From assembly GCA_910578115.1 (NCBI GenBank), contig CAJTPO010000006.1:62001-126000 (forward strand): a stretch of 64,000 bases of DNA, read 5' to 3'. A program made the translations under genes and the position numbers. Shown here one piece after another: positions 34,899 to 43,535 of this stretch (positions are counted from its first letter, which is position 1; each line of letters opens with the position of its first letter). A model generated the notes under the pieces. That model was not told the DNA's origin and made no database searches. It saw only the letters and a list, made by a program, of their open reading frames with translations. The stretch comes from an uncultured Lachnospiraceae bacterium. Its GTDB lineage: Bacteria > Bacillota > Clostridia > Lachnospirales > Lachnospiraceae.

Positions 34899-34929
34899 GT
34901 TTAAGAACTTCATTTTGGGGCTATTTGGG

Positions 34930-35095
34930 GTGTTGCCAAGCTGGAAGCCAGTGTTTATCAGGGTTTCCGGCTTTTTATAATTCTACATAATGTTTGCTTC
35001 ATGGTCTGCAATGCCAGTGTTTCAGGCACTTTCTGCATGAAATTTTCTTTAAGCGTTTTATCGAACTTACGTTCTTTTTATGGTATTGGCAACAC
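34930..35095. other. possible integrase arm-binding repeats
   Basis: GTGTTGCCAA (34930-34939) and its exact complement TTGGCAACAC (35086-35095) flank the end of the element next to int. Such pairs are typical of tyrosine recombinase arm sites, but this is inference. Confidence 0.35.
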
Positions 35096-35127
35096 ATTTT
35101 CTGTTGCCATCAACTCTTTTGATAACA

Positions 35128-36339
35128 TTATGCAAACATAGCTTCCACTTGTTCACCGCCAAAGTCGAAATCATATATTTTAAAGATTTCATTCTGTATA
35201 GCCAGATTGTCTTCGTAATCGTTCTTGCACTTATAATAGGTGTTCAAGGTTGTGCTTTTATTCTTATGTCCTACATTTTTTGAAACCAATGCCAGCTTCA
35301 TGCCTTTGTCCAGACAGTTTGTTACATAACTCCTTCTGCATGTATGGGAGGACTTATATTCCACTCCCACATAATTACAGAAAGCCTTAAATGTACTGGT
35401 AACACTGCTCTCCTTTACCATCCTTCCGCTGTTTGCCGGGATGACATATTCGCTTTCAATCCCTGCCTGCTCTGTCCTGCGCTTCTGCTCCATCAGCCAT
35501 TTATAAGTAAAATCATTGATGACTATGGTTCTGCGGGAAGTCTTGTTCTTCGGAGTGCTTTCCTCATAGATTTTGGAATTGGTATCGTAATCCGTATACT
35601 CTGTCTGCGTTCTCTCAATCTTTATGGTTCTGTGTTCCAAATCGACCTTGCTCCATTTCAATGCAAGTAACTCTCCCAATCTTAAGCCAGTTCCACAAAG
35701 AATAAAAAGTGCCGGAGAATTGCGGTATTTTCTGCATTTATTCCAGCAGGCCATAGAGCCTGACTGCAAGGTATTGATTTCATCATCTTCCCATACGCCA
35801 AGCTCCTTGTCTTCCTGCTCTTTGCACCTGTCCTCATTGATTTTTACCTTCCGCATAAAGTTCCAGCTCATGATTTCCCTGTCACAGGCGTAATCAAATG
35901 CCTGGCTGACAATGCATTTTATCTGGCATACATAAGAATAAACTATAGTTCCATTTGTCAAGGTACGGATAAAATCATCACAGTGATACTTCTTAATCTT
36001 CCGGGCGGGGATTTTCCCAAAGCTGCTGTCCTTCACATAATTTACATAAGCCCTGTAATATCTGCTGTGGGTCTGCTTTTTGATATCCCCTTTGGCAAAT
36101 TCCAGAAACATTTCTACCACCTGCGCTACCGTATCGTTTTTATGCTTCTCCAAATCCACCTGACCTGTCATAGTCCTTTTTGCTTCCTTGCGAAATTTCT
36201 TCTTTACTTCGTCTTCTGAAGCCCCTGTGATCTGGTGGCGTTTTCCGGTTTCTGAATATTTAGTAGGAATCGTGGTATAATATTGTATCTGTAATCCCTT
36301 CTGCCGGGAATTGATTTTCGGAATCGTTATCTCGCTCAT
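35128..36339 (-). CDS. int: tyrosine recombinase/integrase
   Basis: A 403-residue site-specific recombinase that integrates and excises the element. An N-terminal arm-binding domain and a SAM-like core-binding domain (FAKGDIKKQTHSRYYRAYVNYV) precede the catalytic domain. Catalytic residues: Arg in CGTGLRLGELLALKW, His and Arg in HTCRRSYVT, His in VGHKNKSTT and Tyr in LNTYYKC. I start at ATG 36339 because AGGAGATTGCC precedes it; the longer frame adds 30 residues without support. It is the outermost gene of the ICE, reading towards the boundary. Confidence 0.93.
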   Translation of the reverse strand: MSEITIPKINSRQKGLQIQYYTTIPTKYSETGKRHQITGASEDEVKKKFRKEAKRTMTGQVDLEKHKNDTVAQVVEMFLEFAKGDIKKQTHSRYYRAYVNYVKDSSFGKIPARKIKKYHCDDFIRTLTNGTIVYSYVCQIKCIVSQAFDYACDREIMSWNFMRKVKINEDRCKEQEDKELGVWEDDEINTLQSGSMACWNKCRKYRNSPALFILCGTGLRLGELLALKWSKVDLEHRTIKIERTQTEYTDYDTNSKIYEESTPKNKTSRRTIVINDFTYKWLMEQKRRTEQAGIESEYVIPANSGRMVKESSVTSTFKAFCNYVGVEYKSSHTCRRSYVTNCLDKGMKLALVSKNVGHKNKSTTLNTYYKCKNDYEDNLAIQNEIFKIYDFDFGGEQVEAMFA

Positions 36340-36499
36340 GGCAATCTCCTCTTGCGTCTTACAAAGAAGGACATCTGCCACGTCCTCTAAATCTATATTT
36401 ATTATACCACATTTTATCAGATTCAGCAATTCTCTGTTTGATATTTCGATTTTTAACTAACCTCCCAGGCGTCTCCTTTCTCGATTCTTTTCTTAAGTA

Positions 36500-37411
36500 T
36501 TAGTTTCCTGCTATTATTAAAAATCTCCCATTTTTCCCAAAAACCCGTCTGTCACAGGTGGCAAGGGTAATGATGCTGGTAGGCGCATGGTCAGGCTCTT
36601 CATAAAATAATGCCCTTCCCTGCAGTTCCTCCATCCATGCATTGTAGCTTTCCATATCTCCATGGTTCCTTATGCGGAAATCCCATCCTTCCAGATCGTC
36701 TATGCTGTATTTGACAACTGCCATCACCTGATAGGCAGTTGCGCTCCCATAAGCATCTGTGAAATAGATGGTCCGGTTTTCCTTGAAATAATCTTCTTTT
36801 TCATAATCTAACAGGGTGGAGAACATGGCATCGGAGCCTGCGCCCATGTTGTGTCCGTAGATGATGCGGTTGAAATCCCATACCTGCGTGTCCTTATCCA
36901 TGAAAGGGCATCCGGCGCTGCTCTTATCCCTTATGAAATCATGGGAGAGGTAAAAGGCGTTGTCATCTGTTCCCACTACGGGGAAATTGATCAAGGTATC
37001 AGGGATACAGAGCCAGCCTTTGATATCTTCATTTTCACTGCAAAGCGCATCCCAATCATAGGCTTCCAATCCCTTCTCCCTCATTTCCGCTTCATACTCC
37101 CGCCTGTACCGTTCTGCATCCGCTTCCATTTCGGAGAAAAGTTCTTCCAGTTCCGCCGCCGTTTCTTTCTGTGACTGCTCCCTTCCCTCTTCTAAGATAA
37201 TGTCAAGCTGTGCATATGCGTCTGCTATCGCCTGATATTTTTCAAGCTGTTTCACTGCCTTATAGCGGAAGATCCCCATGCCTGCCATGCAGACAAGGGC
37301 AAGGGAAATTCCCACTATGATCTGTACGGCAATCCGCCACCTTTTCTTTTCCGGCAGGTCAGGGAAAAATTTCTCCCCAAGCCAGCTAATTAAATATTTT
37401 ATTTTTTCCAT
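36500..37411 (-). CDS. class B sortase
   Basis: A 303-residue membrane-anchored transpeptidase that attaches surface proteins to the cell wall. One N-terminal helix (VQIIVGISLALVCMAGMGIF) is followed by a coiled-coil-like charged stretch (about 60-120). The sortase barrel follows, with the catalytic His in IIYGHNMG, the Cys in ITLATCDRR and the Arg just after it. The start is ATG 37411 after AGAAGAAAGGAAACGC. It is immediately downstream of the large surface protein gene, separated by a terminator, and is the likely sortase for it. Confidence 0.92.
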   Translation of the reverse strand: MEKIKYLISWLGEKFFPDLPEKKRWRIAVQIIVGISLALVCMAGMGIFRYKAVKQLEKYQAIADAYAQLDIILEEGREQSQKETAAELEELFSEMEADAERYRREYEAEMREKGLEAYDWDALCSENEDIKGWLCIPDTLINFPVVGTDDNAFYLSHDFIRDKSSAGCPFMDKDTQVWDFNRIIYGHNMGAGSDAMFSTLLDYEKEDYFKENRTIYFTDAYGSATAYQVMAVVKYSIDDLEGWDFRIRNHGDMESYNAWMEELQGRALFYEEPDHAPTSIITLATCDRRVFGKNGRFLIIAGN

Positions 37412-37486
37412 GCGTTTCCTTTCTTCTATGTAAATAGCAGCAGATACCGCCAAATTCTAAAAATTGGATATCTGCCGCCATGATTT

Positions 37487-37512
37487 CAAAAGGCAGGAGC
37501 AAAAGCCCCTGC
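37487..37512 (-). terminator. terminator of the surface protein gene
   Basis: Minus strand GGCAGGGGC, loop TTTT, GCTCCTGCC, then TTTTG. Confidence 0.65.
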
Positions 37513-37622
37513 CGCATTAACTGTGATTATCACAGCATTATTTGATCCCTGCCTGTTCCCGTACCATAAAATATATCCTTACAATACGCATCCACTACAG
37601 GCAGCATTTCTCCATCTGTCCT

Positions 37623-40600
37623 TCAAGGACAGATTTTCTTCCCTTCAAGAACAGATGCAGCAGCAAGCATAACGCCGCACAGCCCAAGGGCAGCAAGAAG
37701 ATAAAAGGGTGACGCATGGCCAGTCTGGATGACCGGCTCTGATCCTTTTCCTGCATTTCCATTTCCTCCCTCCGTTTTCGTATTGGTATCTGTATCTTTA
37801 TCTGAAGGGCTGCCTGCCGAATTGCCGGAGACAGTGCCGCTTGTATTCTTATCTTTGTCCGGAGTGTTTTGGCCATCTTTTCCGTTGGTATTGTTTTCTT
37901 CTGTTTTTTCCCATCTTGCATAGAGGCTGATGCTCCTGCCGAGCTTATAGGTCTCTCCCTCTGTTCCGATAAATACCTGCCTGTCTGTGTACCAGCCTTT
38001 GAAAATGTAGCCCTCACGTTCTGAAGCCGGGAGCTTCACACTGCCGCCCTTTACCACTTTGACGGATGCATTCTTTGTCTTGCCACCGTTGGCATCATAT
38101 TTGATGGTATAGGTATTTAAGGATTCATTAGTATTATCGCTATCCTGTGTATTGTCTCCGCTTTCTGTATTTCCACTGTTGCCTGAATCTCCATTACCGC
38201 CGCTGTCTTCTTTTGATTTTTCCCACTTTGCATAGAAGTCTGTATCTCTGGTAATGCGGTAAGCATCATGGTATGCCCCTGCAAACTGCGTCAGGCCATC
38301 ATCCAGATACCAGCCTGTGAAATCATATCCTTCACGTTCCGGCATGGGAAGGTAAAGGCTCCCGTCCTTAATAATGGTAATCTCTTTTACCTTAATCGTT
38401 CCTTTTCCTGCATGGAAAGTCACTTTACAGGTTTCGGGATCAGCGTCATTATCAGAATCTATTTCTGTTTCCTTTTCCCAGAGTGCATAAGCTGTCATAT
38501 CCTTAACCGCTTTCATCTCACTGCCGGGGATTCCAAGAAGGATTCCGCCGTCTTTTTCTGTGTACCAGCCAAGGAAGCTGTAACCTTCCCTTTCCGTCTT
38601 GGGCAGGCGGATGATACTGCCTTTTTCTGCCTTGATCGGATTTACTTCTTTTCCTCCGTCAGTGTCAAAAGTAATGGTAACTTTCACTGCCTCTTTCTTC
38701 TCAAAATGTGCCTTTAAAATAATATCTCCCTGTACGGTAAATTCCTCGCCAGCCTGTCCGGCACAGATGCTATCGTCAGAAGCAAGGAACCATCCAAGGA
38801 ACTCATAGCCTGTCTTGCTGCAGGCAGGAAGGATAATTGCGCTGCCTTTTTCTGCGGAAATGCTCTCCCTTGCAGTCTCGCCACCGTCAGCGTCAAAGGT
38901 AACGGTGCAGATGACCGTTTCATCTTCCTTCTTTTCATAACGGGCTTTCAATGTAATATCAGCAGAAACTGTATACTTCTCTCCTGCTTTCCCGATACAG
39001 GTATCTCCATCATACCAGCCGGTAAATTCATAACCTTCCTTGGTACAAGCTGGAAGTGTAATGGTATCTCCTGCTTTTGCAACAACCGTACCGCCCTCTA
39101 TCTTTCCACCGTCCGCATCAAAGGTGATCGTGCAGGTGGCAGCTTCTTTCTTCTCATAGCGGGCTTTCAATGTCACATCATCAGAGACAGTGTACTCTTC
39201 CCCTGCCTGTCCGGCACAGGTGTCTCCGTCATACCAGCCGATAAACTCATAACCTTCCTTAGTACAATCGGGAAGAATAATGGTATCGCCTACTTTAGCG
39301 GTAATGTCTCCTCCTTCCATCTTCCCACCGTCTGCGTCAAAGGTGACTGTTGATTCTGACTTTTCCCATGCGGCATAATAAGATGTATCTTTCTGGGGTG
39401 CATAATGCTTCTCCCCTGCATCTCCTGCAAACACTGTCAGTGCTTCATCCTCATACCAGCCTTTAAAGCCGTAGCCTTTTCTGGAAGCGTCAGGGAATGC
39501 GATGTTTGCCCCGGGGATCACCTGTGCGCTGTCTGTCCTCCCTTCCCCATCATTATAGATATAGGTAAGGGTGACAGGCTCTTTTGCCTCCCATTTCGCA
39601 TAGAGGTAAAGGTTCCCTGTAAGGCTTGTCTCCTGCCCCGGCGCATAATCGGTTCCGGTTCCGTCAGGTTCTGTATTCCAGCCGATAAAGTTATATCCGA
39701 AATTTACAATATTTCCCATAAGAGGGAAAAGCGCTTCCTGATCCATGATGATCACTGTGTCCTCACTGGTATAGAGGTTCGGATCGGAACACATATCGCT
39801 GGCTCCTGTAGGGCTGTTGTTGGCATCATAGGTAACGGAATAGGCCTTGGGCACTTCTGCAAGGTAGATGTTTTCGCCCCTTTTCTCTGTACAGTAATCT
39901 CTGGTATGCCATGGGAACTGCTCCGGGCTTGCGTCCTTGTGGTATTTCACCCCGTCAATCAGCACCCTTCCGGGCTTTACCACATCAGGGAATCCCCCAA
40001 GAACAAAGGTAGAATCACTTTCAAAATCTTCATCCAGAAGGATGGATGCGCCTGTGTTATAAAAGAACAGGATATCGCAGGGGTCAACTCCCAATGTAAG
40101 GTTATCTTCCATAACAATCTTTCCTGCAAGAATGATACCTGTCTCGTTCATGTAGCAGATGGTGCCGCCTGCATAGCTTTTTTCCTCTGAAAGGTTTCCC
40201 CTGAAAGTACAGTCATGTATCTCAAGGGGTTCCGTTCCCTCCCCTTCTAATGTCTGGACTGCGCTGCCCCTTCCCGCCACATTTCCGGTAAAAATGCATC
40301 TGATAAACTTAGGGCGGTGTCCTGTGTAGGTACAGATTCCGCCGCCATCATAACCAGAGTAATTTCCTTCAATCATGGTGTCTGTCACTGTAAAGGGCGC
40401 CTTGCTGTATATCCCGCCGCCTGTGGAGCCTGCGCTGTTTCCCGAGATAGTCATGCCGGAAAGCTCTGCATCCCCTTCCAGCAGCATACCGCCGCCCCGC
40501 GCCCCTGCGTGGCAGCCTGTGACTGTGCCGGATGCGGCTTCCACATGGGAGCCTGCCTCTGACCGGATGCCGCCGCCTCCGCCGGATGTACAGCAGTTCC

Positions 40601-41495
40601 TAATCAGGCCGCCATCCATGGTAAAACTGCCGCTTTGCCTGATATGTAATGCCCCGGCTGTGTGGAGCGGCCTGCCGCTGCCATCGCTCTCATATCCGTC
40701 TGTGTTGTAATTATTCTGAAGGACGGTTCCGCCCTCCATGGCGTAAGAGCCATCCACGTAGATCAGGGGGCTGTTCCAGACTTTGCCGGAATTGTTGAAA
40801 TCACTATCCAATACTGCGCCTCCATCAAAGATGATATCCTGCGTAGTAAGGCTCCCGCCTGTCACTGCAAGCAGGACGGTATCGGTATTTGTGCCATAAT
40901 ATTTACCGGAAAAGCCTTCCTCCCTGCCGATCGTCACCGGGTTCCCTGCATCCTCACTTTTTAAGGTGATGTTATCAGCAGTGACTTCAAGGGTAGCTGA
41001 TACCCTGCAGTCCTTAAGGACTGTGATAGTATCACCAGCCTGTGCATCTGCAAAGGCTTCCTCCAGCTCTTCATAACCGGTATCTCCGATCCTTGCCTCA
41101 TAAGTGACGGTAATGTCCTGCCCCGGTTCCGGTTCCTGACCCTCATCCGGTTTCCAGTTGGCATAAAGCCACAGGTCACGCTCCGGCGTGTACTCACTCC
41201 CGGCAGCCCCTACAGCCTTGAAGGTATGCACATTTCCGCTTTCGGTTACATCCATCCAGCTTTCAAGGTAATGCCCTTCATAGGATGCACCCGGCAGGGT
41301 AATACTTTCCCCTCTGGGTACGGAAACACTTTCCGTCTCACAGGTTCCCTCATAGGCTTCAAACCTGACTGTGTAGGTCTCTTCCTCTTCCGCCGCTTTT
41401 ACAGGCAGGGAAACGCTCCCCAGTACCCCTGCGCCAATGGTGGATAACATGGCGGCAAACAGGAGAAGTTTTGAAAATTTCCTTTTTCTTCCCAT
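37623..41495 (-). CDS. large InlB-repeat surface adhesin, probable sortase B substrate
   Basis: A 1,290-residue exported protein. The signal peptide runs from RKRKFSKLLLFAAML to the AxA site in PVKAAEE. One InlB B-repeat-like unit (VRFEAYEG) follows, then a right-handed beta-helix of about 300 residues full of GGG turns (SGGGGGIRSE, GARGGGMLLE, GSTGGGIYSK). After it come eight InlB B-type repeats of 70-80 residues, each with FDADGG and GYEFTGWY signatures. Ser/Asn/Asp-rich linkers lead to the C terminus. The sorting signal is PVIQTGH followed by a hydrophobic stretch and a KK tail, a variant of the xPxTG class rather than LPXTG. It is encoded next to a class B sortase. Confidence 0.88.
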   Translation of the reverse strand: MGRKRKFSKLLLFAAMLSTIGAGVLGSVSLPVKAAEEEETYTVRFEAYEGTCETESVSVPRGESITLPGASYEGHYLESWMDVTESGNVHTFKAVGAAGSEYTPERDLWLYANWKPDEGQEPEPGQDITVTYEARIGDTGYEELEEAFADAQAGDTITVLKDCRVSATLEVTADNITLKSEDAGNPVTIGREEGFSGKYYGTNTDTVLLAVTGGSLTTQDIIFDGGAVLDSDFNNSGKVWNSPLIYVDGSYAMEGGTVLQNNYNTDGYESDGSGRPLHTAGALHIRQSGSFTMDGGLIRNCCTSGGGGGIRSEAGSHVEAASGTVTGCHAGARGGGMLLEGDAELSGMTISGNSAGSTGGGIYSKAPFTVTDTMIEGNYSGYDGGGICTYTGHRPKFIRCIFTGNVAGRGSAVQTLEGEGTEPLEIHDCTFRGNLSEEKSYAGGTICYMNETGIILAGKIVMEDNLTLGVDPCDILFFYNTGASILLDEDFESDSTFVLGGFPDVVKPGRVLIDGVKYHKDASPEQFPWHTRDYCTEKRGENIYLAEVPKAYSVTYDANNSPTGASDMCSDPNLYTSEDTVIIMDQEALFPLMGNIVNFGYNFIGWNTEPDGTGTDYAPGQETSLTGNLYLYAKWEAKEPVTLTYIYNDGEGRTDSAQVIPGANIAFPDASRKGYGFKGWYEDEALTVFAGDAGEKHYAPQKDTSYYAAWEKSESTVTFDADGGKMEGGDITAKVGDTIILPDCTKEGYEFIGWYDGDTCAGQAGEEYTVSDDVTLKARYEKKEAATCTITFDADGGKIEGGTVVAKAGDTITLPACTKEGYEFTGWYDGDTCIGKAGEKYTVSADITLKARYEKKEDETVICTVTFDADGGETARESISAEKGSAIILPACSKTGYEFLGWFLASDDSICAGQAGEEFTVQGDIILKAHFEKKEAVKVTITFDTDGGKEVNPIKAEKGSIIRLPKTEREGYSFLGWYTEKDGGILLGIPGSEMKAVKDMTAYALWEKETEIDSDNDADPETCKVTFHAGKGTIKVKEITIIKDGSLYLPMPEREGYDFTGWYLDDGLTQFAGAYHDAYRITRDTDFYAKWEKSKEDSGGNGDSGNSGNTESGDNTQDSDNTNESLNTYTIKYDANGGKTKNASVKVVKGGSVKLPASEREGYIFKGWYTDRQVFIGTEGETYKLGRSISLYARWEKTEENNTNGKDGQNTPDKDKNTSGTVSGNSAGSPSDKDTDTNTKTEGGNGNAGKGSEPVIQTGHASPFYLLAALGLCGVMLAAASVLEGKKICP

Positions 41496-41576
41496 ACTTT
41501 TTCCTTTCTTTCATATTTTGATAATTAGCCAGGAAACAGCCTGTTTCTTACTTCCAGGCTGCTCCCCACATAGTTT

Positions 41577-41704
41577 CAGGGGCAAAGCCCCTGTGCTTAC
41601 AGCAACGCTGTATCCACAGCGTAATTTTCCGGCACCACCTCCTTCCAGCCAGCCCATGGAAAAACATAACTGCCTTGTGTTATGCGCTTCCATGGAATGG
41701 CTGG
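41577..41704 (-). promoter_or_regulatory. structured 5' leader of the adhesin gene
   Basis: Several hairpins lie here: CAGGGGCAAAGCCCCTG, ACGCTGT/ACAGCGT, and a 60-base imperfect inverted repeat (41645-41704) whose arms are CCAGCCA..CCATGGA and TCCATGG..TGGCTGG, with an inner CATAAC/GTTATG. They lie 80-210 bases before the adhesin start and may regulate its expression. Confidence 0.45.
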
Positions 41705-41752
41705 ATTATCATGCTTCTTAAAAATCAATTCCATCTATCACCGTTTTCCACT

Positions 41753-42180
41753 AATAAAAAAGCCAGTACCCTTACGGGGTTTTCATTTGCCCAGCCCCCT
41801 ACTGGCAGGGAGTATGCAGGGCGGGATGGCTGATCCGCTCCATAGCCCGTAACAGGGAACGCTTCCTTTTCCCTGCCCGTCCTCCGGCGTGCTGTTCCGG
41901 CTGCCCTCACCGGGCAGAAGTATCATTATGGCTCCCCTTAGGGCTTCCTGCCATGGGAAGCCCCGCACCGGATGCCGCTTGCTGCCTTCCTTCTCCTGTT
42001 ACGGTCTTTCGGTTTACCCCATATGGGGCAGGCAGGTCATGGCGAAGCTCCTTGTCCGGCGCAACTTTATCAAGGGGAAACCTCTTAAAGCCGCTGCATA
42101 CTGGTATTCAGTTGTCAGGTTTCCTACATTCAGGCGGAAAGCCTCCGGCTCTAAACGTCAGGTTTTTAGCCATGTTTGAA
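41753..42180 (-). ncRNA. candidate structured noncoding RNA in the ICE
   Basis: About 430 GC-rich bases with no convincing ORF on either strand but many local hairpins: GGGCTTCC/GGAAGCCC (41941-41963), CTGCCC/GGGCAG (41901-41917), GGGGTAAACC-type stems and others. On the minus strand the region ends with CCAGTA (41805-41800) pairing to TACTGG (41768-41763), followed by CTTTTTTA, which is an intrinsic terminator. I see no clear promoter. No Rfam class is recognised by eye. Confidence 0.35.
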
Positions 42181-42305
42181 AGCCTGTAATAAGCATACCG
42201 AATCCCGCTCCATTTTTTTAGGCATAAAGATACCTATTTGAAGAAATTTTGGATATGTTTGTTCCTATTTTGGTTTTCCGTTTATGAAATGCTCAAATAC
42301 AGGCA

Positions 42306-42345
42306 AAAAAAGAACGCTGCCCCTGTATCAGGACAACGCCCTCCC
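42306..42345 (-). terminator. terminator after the XRE gene
   Basis: Minus strand GGCGTTGTCCT pairs with GGGGCAGCGTT (several G-T pairs), then CTTTTTTT. The rest of 42181-42427 shows nothing else. Confidence 0.5.
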
Positions 42346-42427
42346 TTAAATTTTAAGATCACTTTTGTATATCCAAAACTGGAAACTAAAACTATCCTTT
42401 CTATGTGCCGCTCCCTGCAGGCACTTC

Positions 42428-42787
42428 TCATTCCAGATACTGCTTATGTAATTTAAATACGGAATCCACAATCCCTACTGCGTACCTTATCTCCTCATCG
42501 GATTTATCCCTGGCCAGCTCATAAAACATCTCCCGGCAGAACAGAGTCCTTTCATCCTCCCCCTGTGTATCGGCAAGGCTCCCAAGGGTAACGCCCAAAG
42601 TCTCGGCAATCTTAATAACCGTCTCCATACGGAATCCCTTCTGCCCTCCCTCCATCTTCTGCACCATCTTGAGGGATAAGCCTGCTGCTTCTGCAAGCTC
42701 CTCCTGCGTCAGGCCTTTCTCCTGCCGGTTCCTGCGGATGCTGCTGCCAATCCTGTAATAATACGCCTCACATGAGATCATCCCCAT
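42428..42787 (-). CDS. XRE-family regulator of the ICE
   Basis: A 119-residue protein with a helix-turn-helix (GSSIRRNRQEKGLTQEELAEAAGLS, then KMVQKMEGGQKGFRMETV, about residues 14-60) and a helical C terminus (ARDKSDEEIRYAVGIVDSVFKLHKQYLE). This layout is common for repressors carried near the integrase or cargo of such elements. The ribosome site is poor (GGGG 13 bases upstream); MISCEA two codons later is an alternative start. Confidence 0.72.
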   Translation of the reverse strand: MGMISCEAYYYRIGSSIRRNRQEKGLTQEELAEAAGLSLKMVQKMEGGQKGFRMETVIKIAETLGVTLGSLADTQGEDERTLFCREMFYELARDKSDEEIRYAVGIVDSVFKLHKQYLE

Positions 42788-42973
42788 CTGCCGCAGCCCC
42801 TTCCTGAACCTTATATACAGACACCTGAAGAGTATACAAAACTACCCTTAGGATTGAACGAGGCTTTCCTTTGTTTTTGGTTGGGAAAAACGCAAATTCA
42901 GACAGCGGGGATGACAAAATCCGCCAAACAGCTTCCATACAGGCCATAACCTCTGCATCCCACAATTTTACCC

Positions 42974-43010
42974 ATAAAAAAATACAGCCTGCCATAAACA
43001 GGACTGTATC
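42974..43010 (-). terminator. terminator of the winged-helix gene
   Basis: ATACAG and CTGTAT, plus CCTG and CAGG with one bulged T, form a hairpin followed on the minus strand by TTTTTTTA. Confidence 0.65.
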
Positions 43011-43025
43011 TATAAATTTTTAAAG

Positions 43026-43460
43026 CTATTCTTCTTCCGGGAGCAGTTCAAAACAATATCCCACACTCCGCACACACCGGATGTTGAAAGATGAGCAGGG
43101 TGAGGCAGCGAACAGCTTTTCCTTTAAGTGGCTGATATGGTAGCCAATGGTGTTATTCTCAATATCCTGTACATAATCACCCCATACATTCTCATATATC
43201 TGTGCATAAGTCATCACCCTGCCCTGGTTGGCGGCAAGAAAAGTAAGGATATCAAATTCCTTGGCTGTCAGGCTGATCTCCCTCCGGTCACGAAATATTT
43301 TCCTGCGGTCAGGATAAATTTCAAGCCCCGGAAGACATAATGCCGATTCCATCCTCACCTCATATCTCTTAAAGTCCGGGTGCTTTTTTACCACTTCCAT
43401 CATTTCATTAAAAATGTTTATTTCGCTGTCATTAAATTCCAGTATAAGTAATCGTCCTAT
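43026..43460 (-). CDS. winged-helix DNA-binding protein (OmpR-type, no receiver)
   Basis: A regulator made of an OmpR/PhoB-type winged helix: LTAKEFDILTFLAANQGRVMTYAQIYENVW, then NNTIGYHISHLKEKL and VRSVGYCF. There is no phospho-acceptor receiver domain; a short N-terminal segment (LLILEFNDSEINIFNEM) replaces it. The full frame could begin at ATA 43460, six bases after GAGGTGAT; the first ATG is 43403. Such short regulators are typical of Tn1549-like elements. It probably controls ICE genes. Confidence 0.75.
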   Translation of the reverse strand: MGRLLILEFNDSEINIFNEMMEVVKKHPDFKRYEVRMESALCLPGLEIYPDRRKIFRDRREISLTAKEFDILTFLAANQGRVMTYAQIYENVWGDYVQDIENNTIGYHISHLKEKLFAASPCSSFNIRCVRSVGYCFELLPEEE

Positions 43461-43535
43461 GCTATCACCTCTTTTGTTCCTGCTCCGCTTTATCTATACT
43501 TGCCACCCTCAAAGCATCTATACTTAGATAGCCTT

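Noticed and set aside
34780..34980. A 66-codon ORF next to the ICE boundary
   Set aside because: It crosses a GC-rich hairpin and has no ribosome site; the composition is not protein-like.
41753..42180. A group II intron remnant
   Set aside because: No domain V/VI-like hairpin and no reverse transcriptase gene nearby.
41889..42189. Coding ORFs of 78-96 codons on the plus strand
   Set aside because: They overlap strong hairpins, lack ribosome sites and read like translated structured DNA.
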